Assembly (NCBI RefSeq): GCF_000504285.1
Contig: NZ_KI632511.1
Span: forward strand, 431,372-495,371
Direction: 5' to 3'
Origin: Actinospica robiniae DSM 44927
GTDB taxonomy: Bacteria; Actinomycetota; Actinomycetes; Streptomycetales; Catenulisporaceae
DNA: 64,000 nucleotides
A model generated the notes under the pieces. The model made no database searches. It had not been told where the DNA came from and worked only from the letters and a program-made list of their open reading frames with translations. Shown piece after piece: positions 15,177 to 23,473 of this stretch; position 1 is the stretch's first letter; each line of letters opens with the position of its first letter. The translations under genes and the position numbers were made by a program.

Positions 15177-16313
15177 GTGACCCACACGGTTCGCCACACC
15201 GGCTACGACATTGTTCTGAACCTCACTCTTCCCGACCTCGGCCACCCGCAATACCCGGGCCTGTGGGAGGAGATCTACCGGCCTCGGCGCTTCGATCGCA
15301 GCCTGCTGCGTTGCACCTGGACGACGAACGGCGTCACGTGTCCCGGGGCGATGTACGTCCAGGTCCGCGACGGCGCTCGCGTCGCCGTGCACTGCGATAC
15401 GAAGATCGCCGCCCACCCTCTGGCTGCTCCGGAAAGCGACGTGCACAAGGCGCTGAAGGAGCGCGTCGCGCGTTCCGCTCAGCAGGGCGGGTTCGACGCC
15501 GAAGTGGAGGAGTCGGCGTCGGATCGGGCCAGGGTGACGGACGTGCTGGTCACCGGTACCGGTGGGCGTCGGGTCGGCTGGGAGATTCAGCTCTCGGGTA
15601 TCGCTCCGCGGCGCGTGGTCGAGCGCAGCAACCTCGCCCGCAGCGATGGGATCACGCCGCTGTGGGCGGTGGACAAGCCCACCGCGTCGCCGATCAACCG
15701 GGCTCCGTGGGCACGCATGGACGAGATCACCGACTGGCGTATCGCGGCGGGACGGGCACTGTTCATACGCGGGGGAGTGCGCAGCCTGCGTATGCGGCCG
15801 TGCGAGCCGGCCTGGTTTGAACGTTGCCCGGCCCATGCGGCGCTCCCGAAGCGGTTCTGCGACGGGAAACATCCCCGCCTCGAGCCCAAGGAGATCCATC
15901 TGGAGGATCTGGTCGTCGGCTCGGCGTGTGCGCAGTTCGTCTCGCTGTTCGTGCCCGCGAGGAAGAAGACGGCCGGCGGGTGGTTCTTCTGGCTGACTGC
16001 GCCGGAGAAGCAGGAGTTCCTGCAAGGGTCGCCGGAAGCGCAACCCTACGGGTTCCACTACGGTGAGCCCTCGACGATAGGCCGGGTACATGTACCGCGC
16101 GACCGGGACTCAGCGCTCGATGCCACGGCGTGGAGAGCAGCTCCACCGTCCACGGACTTCGCAACCGGACGATTGCTGCCGCCGGTACCGCCCGTGGAGG
16201 CGTGGCAGTACGCGGAGGTCGGCGACCCGGCGCCGTGTATCGTCTGCGGCAGGCCGGCCCACCTGCGACACCCGGGTACCGGGCAGCCGGCGCACAAGGT
16301 CTGCTTCTGTTGA
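15177..16313 (+). CDS. CoiA-like nuclease-domain protein with C-terminal zinc-binding Cys/His cluster
   Basis: Protein of 378 aa, GTG start after GAGGAG. Residues 80-170 look like the PD-(D/E)xK nuclease core of competence protein CoiA: VHKALKERV with a later RVTDVLVTG (catalytic Asp) and VGWEIQLSG (Glu-x-Gln). Early cysteines (CTWTTNGVTCPGAMYVQV) may bind metal, and the C-terminus is CIVCGRPAHLRHPG... ending CFC, a likely zinc ribbon. A middle segment (EPAWFERCPAHAALPKRFC) has more Cys. CoiA proteins handle incoming DNA during transformation in Firmicutes, but its actinobacterial relatives are uncharacterised. It is divergent from a helical-repeat gene and converges on a SUKH-3 gene. Confidence 0.7.
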   Translation: MTHTVRHTGYDIVLNLTLPDLGHPQYPGLWEEIYRPRRFDRSLLRCTWTTNGVTCPGAMYVQVRDGARVAVHCDTKIAAHPLAAPESDVHKALKERVARSAQQGGFDAEVEESASDRARVTDVLVTGTGGRRVGWEIQLSGIAPRRVVERSNLARSDGITPLWAVDKPTASPINRAPWARMDEITDWRIAAGRALFIRGGVRSLRMRPCEPAWFERCPAHAALPKRFCDGKHPRLEPKEIHLEDLVVGSACAQFVSLFVPARKKTAGGWFFWLTAPEKQEFLQGSPEAQPYGFHYGEPSTIGRVHVPRDRDSALDATAWRAAPPSTDFATGRLLPPVPPVEAWQYAEVGDPAPCIVCGRPAHLRHPGTGQPAHKVCFC

Positions 16314-16403
16314 CCGTGGCGGCTGAGCTTCTGTAGCGCCCGAAGCCGGTCCCAACGCCTCGAGCAAGGGAACGAGCCGGAGCACTCCGAGTTCTGATAC
16401 CCG

Positions 16404-16886
16404 CTAGGCCTGGCCGTGCTCACTCTCCTCCGGCACGGCTGGCACGGTCGGCCGGTCGTGGCCTTCGCAGAGCCCGTCGAGCGCGTCCTCCGGTGAGTCT
16501 CCGAGCTCGAACAGGAACTCGTCGAACCCGCCCCAGACCCGGCCGTCGGCCGCCATGACCAGGAACAGCCTGCTGGCCTCGCCGAACGGGACGAGTTGCG
16601 CGCCGACCCGTTCCTCCCAGAGGCTGACCCGGGTCCTGAACAGCGCGTCGACGGCGAGCTGCGGATCGATCCCGCAGGTGTCCCTGTGTTCCGGACAGTG
16701 AGGATTCGGATAATCGAACTCGAGCCCGCCGTAGCCGCGCAGGAAGGCGCGCAGCACCGGCGGGATCTCGTAGTCCTCCTCGAGCAGCGGCTCGAGCAAC
16801 GGCTCGACCGGTACCGCGCGCCCGGGGAACCAGCCCGCTGCGGTCAGCCGTGCGGTGGCCGCCGCCCCGAGGCCGGACCCGTTCAT
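16404..16886 (-). CDS. SUKH-3 family immunity-like protein
   Basis: Cytosolic protein of 160 aa. The SUKH-3 pattern is clear: LTAAGWFPGRAVPVEP, VLRAFLRGYGGLEF, then LFLVMAADGRVWGGFDEFLF. Proteins of this superfamily neutralise nuclease or other polymorphic toxins and usually sit beside their toxin gene. The start is ATG 16886 after AGGAAGACG. No toxin with a recognisable C-terminal warhead is adjacent; the convergent neighbour is the CoiA-like nuclease gene. It may be an orphan immunity gene. Confidence 0.82.
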   Translation of the reverse strand: MNGSGLGAAATARLTAAGWFPGRAVPVEPLLEPLLEEDYEIPPVLRAFLRGYGGLEFDYPNPHCPEHRDTCGIDPQLAVDALFRTRVSLWEERVGAQLVPFGEASRLFLVMAADGRVWGGFDEFLFELGDSPEDALDGLCEGHDRPTVPAVPEESEHGQA

Positions 16887-16956
16887 CGTCTTCCTCCACG
16901 CGGCTTCGGCGGTACGAACTCCGTCATGCCCGCCAAGGGTATTCCTTCCGCGCTCG

Positions 16957-17027
16957 GATATCAGTCGCCCTGATATCAAAACACAGCTATAGTCTTCGCG
17001 GAAGAACGTCCGGTTCGGTCCGGACGT
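16957..17027. promoter_or_regulatory. Two inverted repeats upstream of the LamG secreted-protein gene
   Basis: GATATCAG (16957-16964) and CTGATATC (16970-16977) form an 8-bp inverted repeat with a 5-bp gap. A second, ACGTCCGG (17006-17013) with CCGGACGT (17020-17027), lies 29 bp further on and could form a hairpin in the leader. TATAGT at about 16988 may be a -10 element for the gene at 17100. The first repeat looks like an operator; the second may be a leader hairpin. Confidence 0.4.
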
Positions 17028-17099
17028 CTCAACCGCTTCGCCGGCGCCCCCAAGGCGCGCCGGGGGAGCGGGCACGCTGCTACGAGGGGGAGTCTTTCT

Positions 17100-19265
17100 T
17101 TGTATCAACGGTTTCCATCCACTGTGCCCGCAGGACGGCCGTCGGCCGGGCTGCACCGGTCCGGTGCCGCCCGCGGGCTGACCGCCGCCGCGCTCGCCAC
17201 CGCGTTGCTCGGCGTTCAGCTCACCGGAGCGTCCGGCGCCTCCGCCGACGCCGCCCCGGCAGCGCCGATCGTCTCCGTCACCGCCGATCCCCCCGCCGGA
17301 ACCACGGCGTGCCCGCTGCCGGGCGCCGAGCCCCAGGTGTGGGTGCCGATAGGCACGGTCTGTTCGTTCACGATCAGCCCGAATCCGGCGGACACCGCCG
17401 TGCCGACCGGGTACGAGGTGGCCTACCCGGTGGCTCAGAGCCAGTACGTCACCGCCGCGGATCCGGGCAACGGCAACAGTTTCGACGCGGCCACCGGCGT
17501 CGCCACGATCACGATCGTCATCGACGAGTACTCCGCCCGACTGACCGTCAACACGCTCGGCGCCGGCGGCCAGGCCGGCCCGGCCACCGTGGAGACCGTC
17601 CTGGGCCAGCCGGCCTCCGTCACGGGGACGCCGCAGGTCTTCTCCGACTTCGACGGCGACGGCACGCCGGACCTGCTGGCCGCTCCGCAGGAGTCCGGCG
17701 ACGCGCTGGCCAACGGCTATTGGTACGCGAAGGGCGGGCCCGGCGGCTCCGTCTCGGCCGACGCGCAGAACCTGTTGGGGGTCTCCCGCCTCGGCACCGG
17801 CGCAGGCGGCGGGCAGTTCAGCTTCGTCGGCGCCGAGGTCATCCCAGGAGACTGGTGCGCCAGCGGCGAGAATTCCGTGTTGGTGTACTACCCGCCGACG
17901 GTGGCGCCGACCGAGGACGTCGGCGGCGGCTTCGTCTTCTGCGGCGACGGCGACAGCGACGTGGTGCGCAGCCTCAGCAACGAGGACGCCCAGCAGGCCG
18001 ACATCTCCAGCGGCTCGCTCGCCGACGGGAACGGGGTGAACCCGAGCGAGCTCGTCGACGCCGGCGACCTGACCCAGAACCACTCCGGCCTCCCGGACGT
18101 GCTCGCGGTGCTCGACGACGAGTTGGTCCTGACCGCAGGTTGGGGGCCGGGTGCGTACATGACCGACGGGAGGTTCGGCGGCGGCACCTGTGACCGCGGC
18201 GACTGCGCCGTCCTCAGCGACACGCCGTCGCCGGACGGTACGCTCGACTGGGACTCGTGGAAGGTGCTCGGCTACCCGACGGCCGACGACGGGCTCGACC
18301 TCTACATGTGGAACGAGGCGACCGGCGAGCTCGTGCTGTGGACCGATGTGACCGCTACCGACGCCGAGGACGACGGGTTCTGGAACGACTTCACGACCCT
18401 CGATTACACGCAGCACGTGATCGCGTTCGGTACCGGCACCTCGACCTGGAACCAGGGTGCGAATCTGGAACTGCAGGTCGCGGACTTCAACGGCGACGGC
18501 GTGCCCGACCTGTGGGCGGTCGACACGGCCGCGGGCACGGCCGTGCGCTACACGGCGAAGGTCAAGGCCGCGGGCATCAAGCTGGCGAAGGGCGCGGAGC
18601 AGAGCCTGATCAGCCCGGCGCACCAGTGGGAACTCGGCGATCTGGCTTCCGGGACCGCGAACCAGGCACTCGACACCGGCAGCGACACCGCGTACCAGCT
18701 CCGCGACACCAACGCCGGCGTGAGCTGGACGACGGACGCGACCTTCGGCGCCGCGGCGGAGTTCGACGGGACGAGCGGATGCCTGGAGACGAACGCTCCC
18801 CCCGCCCAGCCGCTGCCCGGCGCCATCGTCCCGGCGTCGTCGTCGTTCAGCATCGGCGCGTGGGTGGACCCGTCCGGGCCGGGCACGGTGCTCGCCCAGG
18901 CGGGGACCGACGACTCCGGGGTCTTCCTGTCCGCGGCAGCCGACGGGACCTGGCAGTTCGGCCTCAACACCGGCGACACCACCGCGGCGACCTACGCGCA
19001 GGGCGGAGGCGGATCGTGGACGGCCGGCACCTGGACGCACGTGGTCCTCACCTATGACGCCACCACCGGTCACCTCGTCCTGTACGTCGGAGGTGTGCGG
19101 GCGGACACCGTCAAGGTCGCCGGCGGGGTGAGCGTCGTGGGCTCCTTCATCCTGGGCGCGAACCAGGTGGACGGGGCGCTCAGCGAATACTTCCCGGGCG
19201 AGATCGCGCACGTGGCGACCTTCGACCAGGCGCTGACCGCGATTCAGGCCACGAACCTCCCGTGA
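17100..19265 (+). CDS. Secreted FG-GAP/VCBS and LamG domain protein
   Basis: Large exported protein of 721 aa, TTG start after GAGGGGGAGT. A signal peptide with Ala-rich core (RGLTAAALATALLGVQL) ends near GASGASADA. The middle has FG-GAP/VCBS calcium-binding repeats: FSDFDGDGTPDLL near 180 and VADFNGDGVPDLW near 460. The C-terminal 190 aa is a LamG (concanavalin-like) jelly roll (FSIGAWVDPSG, TWTHVVLTYDATTGHLVLYV). Such proteins bind carbohydrates or surfaces outside the cell; no catalytic domain is visible, so it is probably an adhesin or a non-catalytic companion. A strong terminator follows. Confidence 0.85.
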   Translation: MYQRFPSTVPAGRPSAGLHRSGAARGLTAAALATALLGVQLTGASGASADAAPAAPIVSVTADPPAGTTACPLPGAEPQVWVPIGTVCSFTISPNPADTAVPTGYEVAYPVAQSQYVTAADPGNGNSFDAATGVATITIVIDEYSARLTVNTLGAGGQAGPATVETVLGQPASVTGTPQVFSDFDGDGTPDLLAAPQESGDALANGYWYAKGGPGGSVSADAQNLLGVSRLGTGAGGGQFSFVGAEVIPGDWCASGENSVLVYYPPTVAPTEDVGGGFVFCGDGDSDVVRSLSNEDAQQADISSGSLADGNGVNPSELVDAGDLTQNHSGLPDVLAVLDDELVLTAGWGPGAYMTDGRFGGGTCDRGDCAVLSDTPSPDGTLDWDSWKVLGYPTADDGLDLYMWNEATGELVLWTDVTATDAEDDGFWNDFTTLDYTQHVIAFGTGTSTWNQGANLELQVADFNGDGVPDLWAVDTAAGTAVRYTAKVKAAGIKLAKGAEQSLISPAHQWELGDLASGTANQALDTGSDTAYQLRDTNAGVSWTTDATFGAAAEFDGTSGCLETNAPPAQPLPGAIVPASSSFSIGAWVDPSGPGTVLAQAGTDDSGVFLSAAADGTWQFGLNTGDTTAATYAQGGGGSWTAGTWTHVVLTYDATTGHLVLYVGGVRADTVKVAGGVSVVGSFILGANQVDGALSEYFPGEIAHVATFDQALTAIQATNLP

Positions 19266-19278
19266 CACCCGGCACGGC

Positions 19279-19325
19279 ACGCGGCCCGGGCCGGTCCTGA
19301 CCTTCAGGACCGGCCCGGGCCGCGT
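19279..19325. terminator. Very long perfect hairpin terminator
   Basis: A 22-bp perfect stem, 19279-19300 against 19304-19325, closes on a 3-nt CCT spacer. It lies between the stop of the LamG gene at 19265 and the convergent reductase stop at 19354, so it can stop transcription from both sides. No U-tract, as expected at this GC content. Confidence 0.85.
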
Positions 19326-19353
19326 CGTGTGCGCGGCGGTTGCCCGGGCGGCC

Positions 19354-19968
19354 TTAGCGGGTGAGGACCTTGAACCCCACGCCGCGCCCCATGCCTTGGT
19401 CGAATGCGAGGGCGAACCAGAGTGCGGCGACGTTGTCGACCAGCGTGGCCTTGTCGTTGTCGCCCACCCGGACCGGGCGCAGCCCCGTCGCCCCGATCAC
19501 GGTCTCGGCGATCTCGCGGGAAGGCCCGTCCGGGCCGGTGTAGAGCAGGTCACCGGTGACCTCGCCGTAGTGGGGATCGGCGAAGTTCTCCCAGCCGACG
19601 CTGTTGAAGGCACGGTAGGCGTGCGCGCCCGGCGCGTGTTCGGCGATCAGGTCGAGGCTGTGGAGCCGGGGCTCGCCCACCCTGTTCGTGGCGTCGATCG
19701 CGACCTTCCCGTCGAGGTACGCGGCCGCGGCCGGGATCGCCTCCGGCATGGCGCCGCCCGGGATCGCCCACACCACGACGTCCGCGGCCTCGATCGCGGC
19801 GTTGACCGCGCCGACGGTCGCCCCGATCTGCTCGGCGGCCTCGGCCAGGTCGGCGTCGGAGGGGTTGCGGGCACCGAAGGTGACGGTGTGTCCGGCCTGG
19901 CTGAAGCAGGACGCGAGCGTCCGGCCGATCACGCCGGAACCGATCACCGCGATAGAAAGTGTGGGCAT
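19354..19968 (-). CDS. NADP-dependent F420-type oxidoreductase (NAD(P)-binding)
   Basis: Protein of 204 aa with an N-terminal Rossmann fold: IAVIGSGVIGRTLASCFSQAG followed by VTFGARNP, the FNO/ProC-like pattern where Arg contacts the NADP phosphate. Later motifs WAIPGGAMPEA and DATNRVGE match F420-dependent NADP reductase family members of actinobacteria, which include many uncharacterised NADP-binding proteins. The start ATG 19968 (MPTLSIAVIG) is preferred over 19986 because it places the fold at the N-terminus. Stand-alone gene; true substrate uncertain. Confidence 0.82.
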   Translation of the reverse strand: MPTLSIAVIGSGVIGRTLASCFSQAGHTVTFGARNPSDADLAEAAEQIGATVGAVNAAIEAADVVVWAIPGGAMPEAIPAAAAYLDGKVAIDATNRVGEPRLHSLDLIAEHAPGAHAYRAFNSVGWENFADPHYGEVTGDLLYTGPDGPSREIAETVIGATGLRPVRVGDNDKATLVDNVAALWFALAFDQGMGRGVGFKVLTR

Positions 19969-20057
19969 GGGAAGCAGCCTTCGCATCTATGGGCCCGCAG
20001 GCGATCTGACGGCTAGTGATCTCGAGTCTAGGGTGCGGGCTTGCGGCAGGGCGCGAC

Positions 20058-20537
20058 CTACGTCCGGTCGAGGTAGCTCTCGAGCGCGGCGACGACGAGG
20101 TCGTGGTCTTCGGCCTGGGGAAGACCGGAGACCGTCACCACGCCGACCACGCCGACGCCCGCGATCGTGATCGGGAAGGCGCCACCGTGCGCCGCGTAGG
20201 TGTCCGGGTCCAGCCGCGAGCTCTCCTCGAACGTGCGGCCCTTCGCCACGCACCGCAGGCCCACCAGGAACGAGGACGAACCGAACCGCTCGACCGTGCG
20301 CGCCTTGCGCCCGATCCACGCGTCGTTGTCCGTGCTGGTGCCTGGCAACGCGCAGTGGAACAGCTGCTGGCCGTTGCGGCGGATATCGATCGTCACCGGG
20401 GCCGAGCGCGCCCGGGCGAGCTCCACCAGCAGGCAGCCGAGCGCCCACGCGTCGTCGTTGTCGAAGCGCGGCAGCACCAGCCGCCGCTCCTGCTCCTCGA
20501 TGCGTGCGATCCGCTCGATCGTCTCGTCCGTGCTCAT
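20058..20537 (-). CDS. UPF0303/heme-degrading domain protein
   Basis: Protein of 159 aa of the GlcG/HbpS-like UPF0303 group. The conserved segments are VTIDIRRNGQQLFHCALPGTS, NDAWIGRKARTVERFGSSS and AAHGGAFPITIAGVGVVGVV. Relatives bind heme or act with membrane sensors. It is followed by no partner gene and is divergent from nothing; about 180 bp separate it from the response-regulator stop on the same strand. Function is not established. Confidence 0.8.
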   Translation of the reverse strand: MSTDETIERIARIEEQERRLVLPRFDNDDAWALGCLLVELARARSAPVTIDIRRNGQQLFHCALPGTSTDNDAWIGRKARTVERFGSSSFLVGLRCVAKGRTFEESSRLDPDTYAAHGGAFPITIAGVGVVGVVTVSGLPQAEDHDLVVAALESYLDRT

Positions 20538-20719
20538 GGCAGTTCCATTTCCGCGGGGGAGAGGGGCGCGGCGCCCGCAGGAGCAGGCGCCGCAGCCCTC
20601 GACGTCGTCGTCCGAATGCGACCCGATCGACGATAGCGCTGACGGCGGGCAGGCAAGCCGGCGGCTGGGCCGTCCGTGGCGGCGCGAAGGCGGCCCGGCC
20701 GAGCGTCGAGCGGCCGGGA

Positions 20720-21406
20720 TCAACGCCCTTCCGCGTCGCCGGGCCCGGACGCCATCAGCCCGCTCTGATACGCGATCGCGACCGCCTGAGCGCGGTCGCG
20801 CGCATCGATCTTCGCCAGGATCCGCTTCATGTGGGTCTTCACCGTGGATTCGGCGATCACGAGCAGCGCGGCTATCTGCGCGTTCGAACGGCCTTCCGCT
20901 GCCTGGCGCAGCACCTGCCGCTCCCGTCCGGTCAGCGCGGCCAGGCGTGGATCGTCCGGGTCCGCCCGGGGCGGTGGCGTGCCGGTGCCGAGGAGGCGGC
21001 CGACGAGGTCGCGGGTGACCGCGGGATCCAGCGCCGCCTCGCCGGCGGCCACGGACCGGACGGCGTCGACCAGGCGCTCCGGCGAGGCCCGCTTGAGCAG
21101 GAAGCCGGCCGCACCGGTCCGCAGCGCACCCCATACGTACTCGTCGTGGTGGAACGTGGTCAGCACCAGCACCCGGGTGGCCAGACCCGCCGTGACGATC
21201 CGGCTGGTCGCCTCCACCCCGTCGATTCCGGGCATCCGCACATCGACTAGAGCCACGTCGGGAGCCACGGCCCGGCACAGCTCGACCGCCGCGATGCCGT
21301 CGCCCGCTTCGCCGACCACCTCGATGTCGGGCTCGCAGCCGAGCACCACGGCGACCCCGGCCCGCAGCAGGGCGTCGTCGTCGGCGATCACGACCCTGAT
21401 GGTCAT
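20720..21406 (-). CDS. Response regulator, NarL/LuxR family (second system)
   Basis: Regulator of 228 aa. Receiver: IADDDALLRAG with phospho-acceptor Asp55 in VALVDVRMP, Thr in VLVLTTFHHDEYVWGAL and Lys in GFLLKRASPE. A Pro-rich linker (TGTPPPRADPDDP) leads to the LuxR HTH, LTGRERQVLRQAAEGRSNAQ then ESTVKTHMKRILAK. It overlaps the kinase gene by 4 bp. Such pairs (DesR/LiaR type) frequently control exporters and cell-envelope genes; no target is adjacent. Confidence 0.93.
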   Translation of the reverse strand: MTIRVVIADDDALLRAGVAVVLGCEPDIEVVGEAGDGIAAVELCRAVAPDVALVDVRMPGIDGVEATSRIVTAGLATRVLVLTTFHHDEYVWGALRTGAAGFLLKRASPERLVDAVRSVAAGEAALDPAVTRDLVGRLLGTGTPPPRADPDDPRLAALTGRERQVLRQAAEGRSNAQIAALLVIAESTVKTHMKRILAKIDARDRAQAVAIAYQSGLMASGPGDAEGR

Positions 21407-22608
21407 CGGCCGGCCGTCGCCGGGGTCCGGGCCGCCGGGATCGGAAGCATGACGTGGAGGCGGAACCCCCCGCGTTCGCAGCGCCCGTGCTCCACGCTGC
21501 CGCCGAACTCGCGGACGCGCTCGGCGATGCCGGACAGGCCGCGACCGGGCCGGTATCCGCCCACGGCCCCGCCGTCGTCGAGGACTTCGATGACCAGAGC
21601 ATCCCCGACGCGCCTGACCGAGACCTCGACGCGGGTGGCACGGGCGTGCCGGACGACGTTGGTCAGGGCCTCCTGGACGATCCGGTAAACCGAGAGGTCC
21701 AGGGCTTCGGGCACGTCGTACGCGGCGGGGTCGACCCGGGCGGTGACGCGGATGCCGGCTTGCCCGATCCGAGCGGCCAGCGCGTCCAACCGGGCCGGTC
21801 CGGGTCGCGGGTCCGTCCCGGCCGGACTCAGCAGGCCGAGTACCCGGTCCAGTTCGTCCATCGCCTGCCGGCCGGCGTCCTCCATCGCGCCCAGCAGCCC
21901 GCGGGTGCGCTCCGGGTCGCCGTCGAGCACCCGGCGGGCGGCTCCGGCCTGCACGAGCATCACGGTGAGCGTGTGTCCGACCAGATCGTGCAGCTCCCTG
22001 GCGATCCAAGCCCGCTCCTCGGCGACGACGCGGCCGCGCACGGCCTGCCGCAGCGTCTCCTGCTCCTCGCGCCGCCTGGCCGCGCCGTAGCCGAGAGCCC
22101 AGGCCATGAGCCAGACGAACAGGACGGCGGCCGGGATCGCCTCGTAGGTGTGCGTGGATCCGCTGAAGTAAGCGATCATGCCGCCGAGCGCGATCACCGG
22201 TCCCCACTTGGCCCGCGTGCGGGTGCCGCACGAGCCGAGCGAGTAGAGCCCGAGCAGGTTCGCGTAGGCGGATACCGGGCTCGGCGCGACGAACAGGGCT
22301 TCGGCGGACAGCGCGGCCGTGCCGAGCAGGTACGAGGCGAGCGGCGCCCGGCGGCGGGCCGCGAGTGCGCCGGCGATCAGCACGCTCAGCGCGAGTGCCG
22401 CCGGCATCCGGTCGCCGATCTGCGCCGCCCGATAGAAGCGCTCGGCGCACATCGCGGCCAAGAACGCGCCGGCCAGGAAGAGATCGAAGTCCCAGGCACC
22501 CGCTCGCCGCTTCTGCACGGCGAAACCGATCCAGGGCAGAGCCTCCGGGCGCAGCCGAAGCCTCCCTTCGCCGATACGGGTACTGATCCAGGTCGGCTGA
22601 CGCATCAC
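21403..22608 (-). CDS. Sensor histidine kinase, NarL/DesK type (second system)
   Basis: Membrane kinase of 401 aa. Residues 40-170 hold several hydrophobic segments (LFLAGAFLAAMCA, LALSVLIAGALAA, VLFVWLMAWALGYGA). The HisKA_3 box is WIARELHDLVGHTLTVMLVQ with His207; the HATPase has N-box EALTNVVRHA near 315 and G-box RGLSGIAERVREFGG near 360. It is transcribed with the regulator 4 bp downstream. No extracellular sensor domain is visible, so the input is probably a membrane or cytosolic signal. Confidence 0.92.
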   Translation of the reverse strand: MMRQPTWISTRIGEGRLRLRPEALPWIGFAVQKRRAGAWDFDLFLAGAFLAAMCAERFYRAAQIGDRMPAALALSVLIAGALAARRRAPLASYLLGTAALSAEALFVAPSPVSAYANLLGLYSLGSCGTRTRAKWGPVIALGGMIAYFSGSTHTYEAIPAAVLFVWLMAWALGYGAARRREEQETLRQAVRGRVVAEERAWIARELHDLVGHTLTVMLVQAGAARRVLDGDPERTRGLLGAMEDAGRQAMDELDRVLGLLSPAGTDPRPGPARLDALAARIGQAGIRVTARVDPAAYDVPEALDLSVYRIVQEALTNVVRHARATRVEVSVRRVGDALVIEVLDDGGAVGGYRPGRGLSGIAERVREFGGSVEHGRCERGGFRLHVMLPIPAARTPATAGR

Positions 22609-22714
22609 GACTCCGGTTATAGACGGCGCCGTTGCCCGGCGGTGTGATCGAACCGAGCCTAGCGGCGGGCGACGTGTCAGGCGTCGCCCCCGAAGGGCAG
22701 ATGCTGCGAGCTCA

Positions 22715-22732
22715 TATACCCCCTGGGGGGGT
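22715..22732. promoter_or_regulatory. Putative CsoR-type operator (C-run/G-run palindrome)
   Basis: TATACCCCCTGGGGGGGTA has a C5 run against a G7 run flanked by T/A bases, the pattern recognised by CsoR/RcnR-family metal or sulfur-stress repressors. It sits 102 bp upstream of the DUF2306 gene at 22835 on a promoter-like stretch. No CsoR-family gene is encoded in this window, so the regulator would be elsewhere. Confidence 0.4.
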
Positions 22733-22834
22733 ACGAGCCGGCCCTCCGTCGCCGCAGTACTCCGGTGGCGGGACCGCGATCAACCCCGACAAGCGGACGC
22801 GGCGGGCCCGGCCCGGCGCCTAGCTTTTCCGGCC

Positions 22835-23473
22835 ATGACGACTTCCGCAGGGCACGAACACCGCCGCCGCGGCCGGACCGGCTGGATCTGCATGACCATC
22901 CTGGCGACGGCGACGGCCGGTATCTCCGCCCGCTACTTCACCCTCGACTCAAAACTCTTCCTCGCCCAGCAGCGGGCGGTCTACCTGGCGCACCTGACGC
23001 CACTGCTGTTCCACATCAGCGGCGGCATCCTGGCTCTGGCCCTCGGCCCTTGGCAGTTCGTGCCGAGCCTCAGACATCGTCACCCGGCCCTCCACCGTGC
23101 CCTGGGGCGGGCGTACCTGCTCAGCGCCCTCGTGGCCGGAATCGGTGGACTGCTGCTGGCACCGGAAGGCCTGTACCCGCCGATCGCGCCGCTCGGCTTC
23201 GTCGCCCTCGGCATCGCTCTACTGGCGGCGAGCGCTCTGGCATTCGTCGCGATCCGGCGGGGCGACGTGGCCGCGCATCGGATCTGGATGCTCCGGTCCT
23301 ACGCCCTGATCTTCGCCGCCGTCACCTTCCGCCTCTGGCTGATCGTGCTTCCCGGCTTCGGCCTTCCCTTCGACCAGGCGTACCGGACCGGCGCGTGGAT
23401 CAGCTGGCCGCTCAACCTCCTGGTCACACTTCCCCGCCCACTCGCGCGAACTTCCGCACGGCCTCAGGGGTGA
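22835..23473 (+). CDS. DUF2306 integral membrane protein
   Basis: Membrane protein of 212 aa with about five hydrophobic segments. The family hallmark is visible: LFHISGGILALALGPWQFV followed by RHRHPALHRALGRAYL, where His residues may bind metal or heme. The start ATG 22835 gives a polar cytosolic N-terminus. The last 50 bp overlap the convergent VOC gene. The CsoR-like site upstream hints at metal-dependent control; the molecular role of DUF2306 is unknown. Confidence 0.8.
   Translation: MTTSAGHEHRRRGRTGWICMTILATATAGISARYFTLDSKLFLAQQRAVYLAHLTPLLFHISGGILALALGPWQFVPSLRHRHPALHRALGRAYLLSALVAGIGGLLLAPEGLYPPIAPLGFVALGIALLAASALAFVAIRRGDVAAHRIWMLRSYALIFAAVTFRLWLIVLPGFGLPFDQAYRTGAWISWPLNLLVTLPRPLARTSARPQG

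Noticed and set aside
16404-19280. A 958-codon minus-strand open frame opposite the LamG gene
   Set aside because: It is the antisense shadow of the plus-strand LamG gene apart from its last 160 codons, which are the true SUKH-3 gene. The long frame has the composition expected of antisense of high-GC coding DNA.
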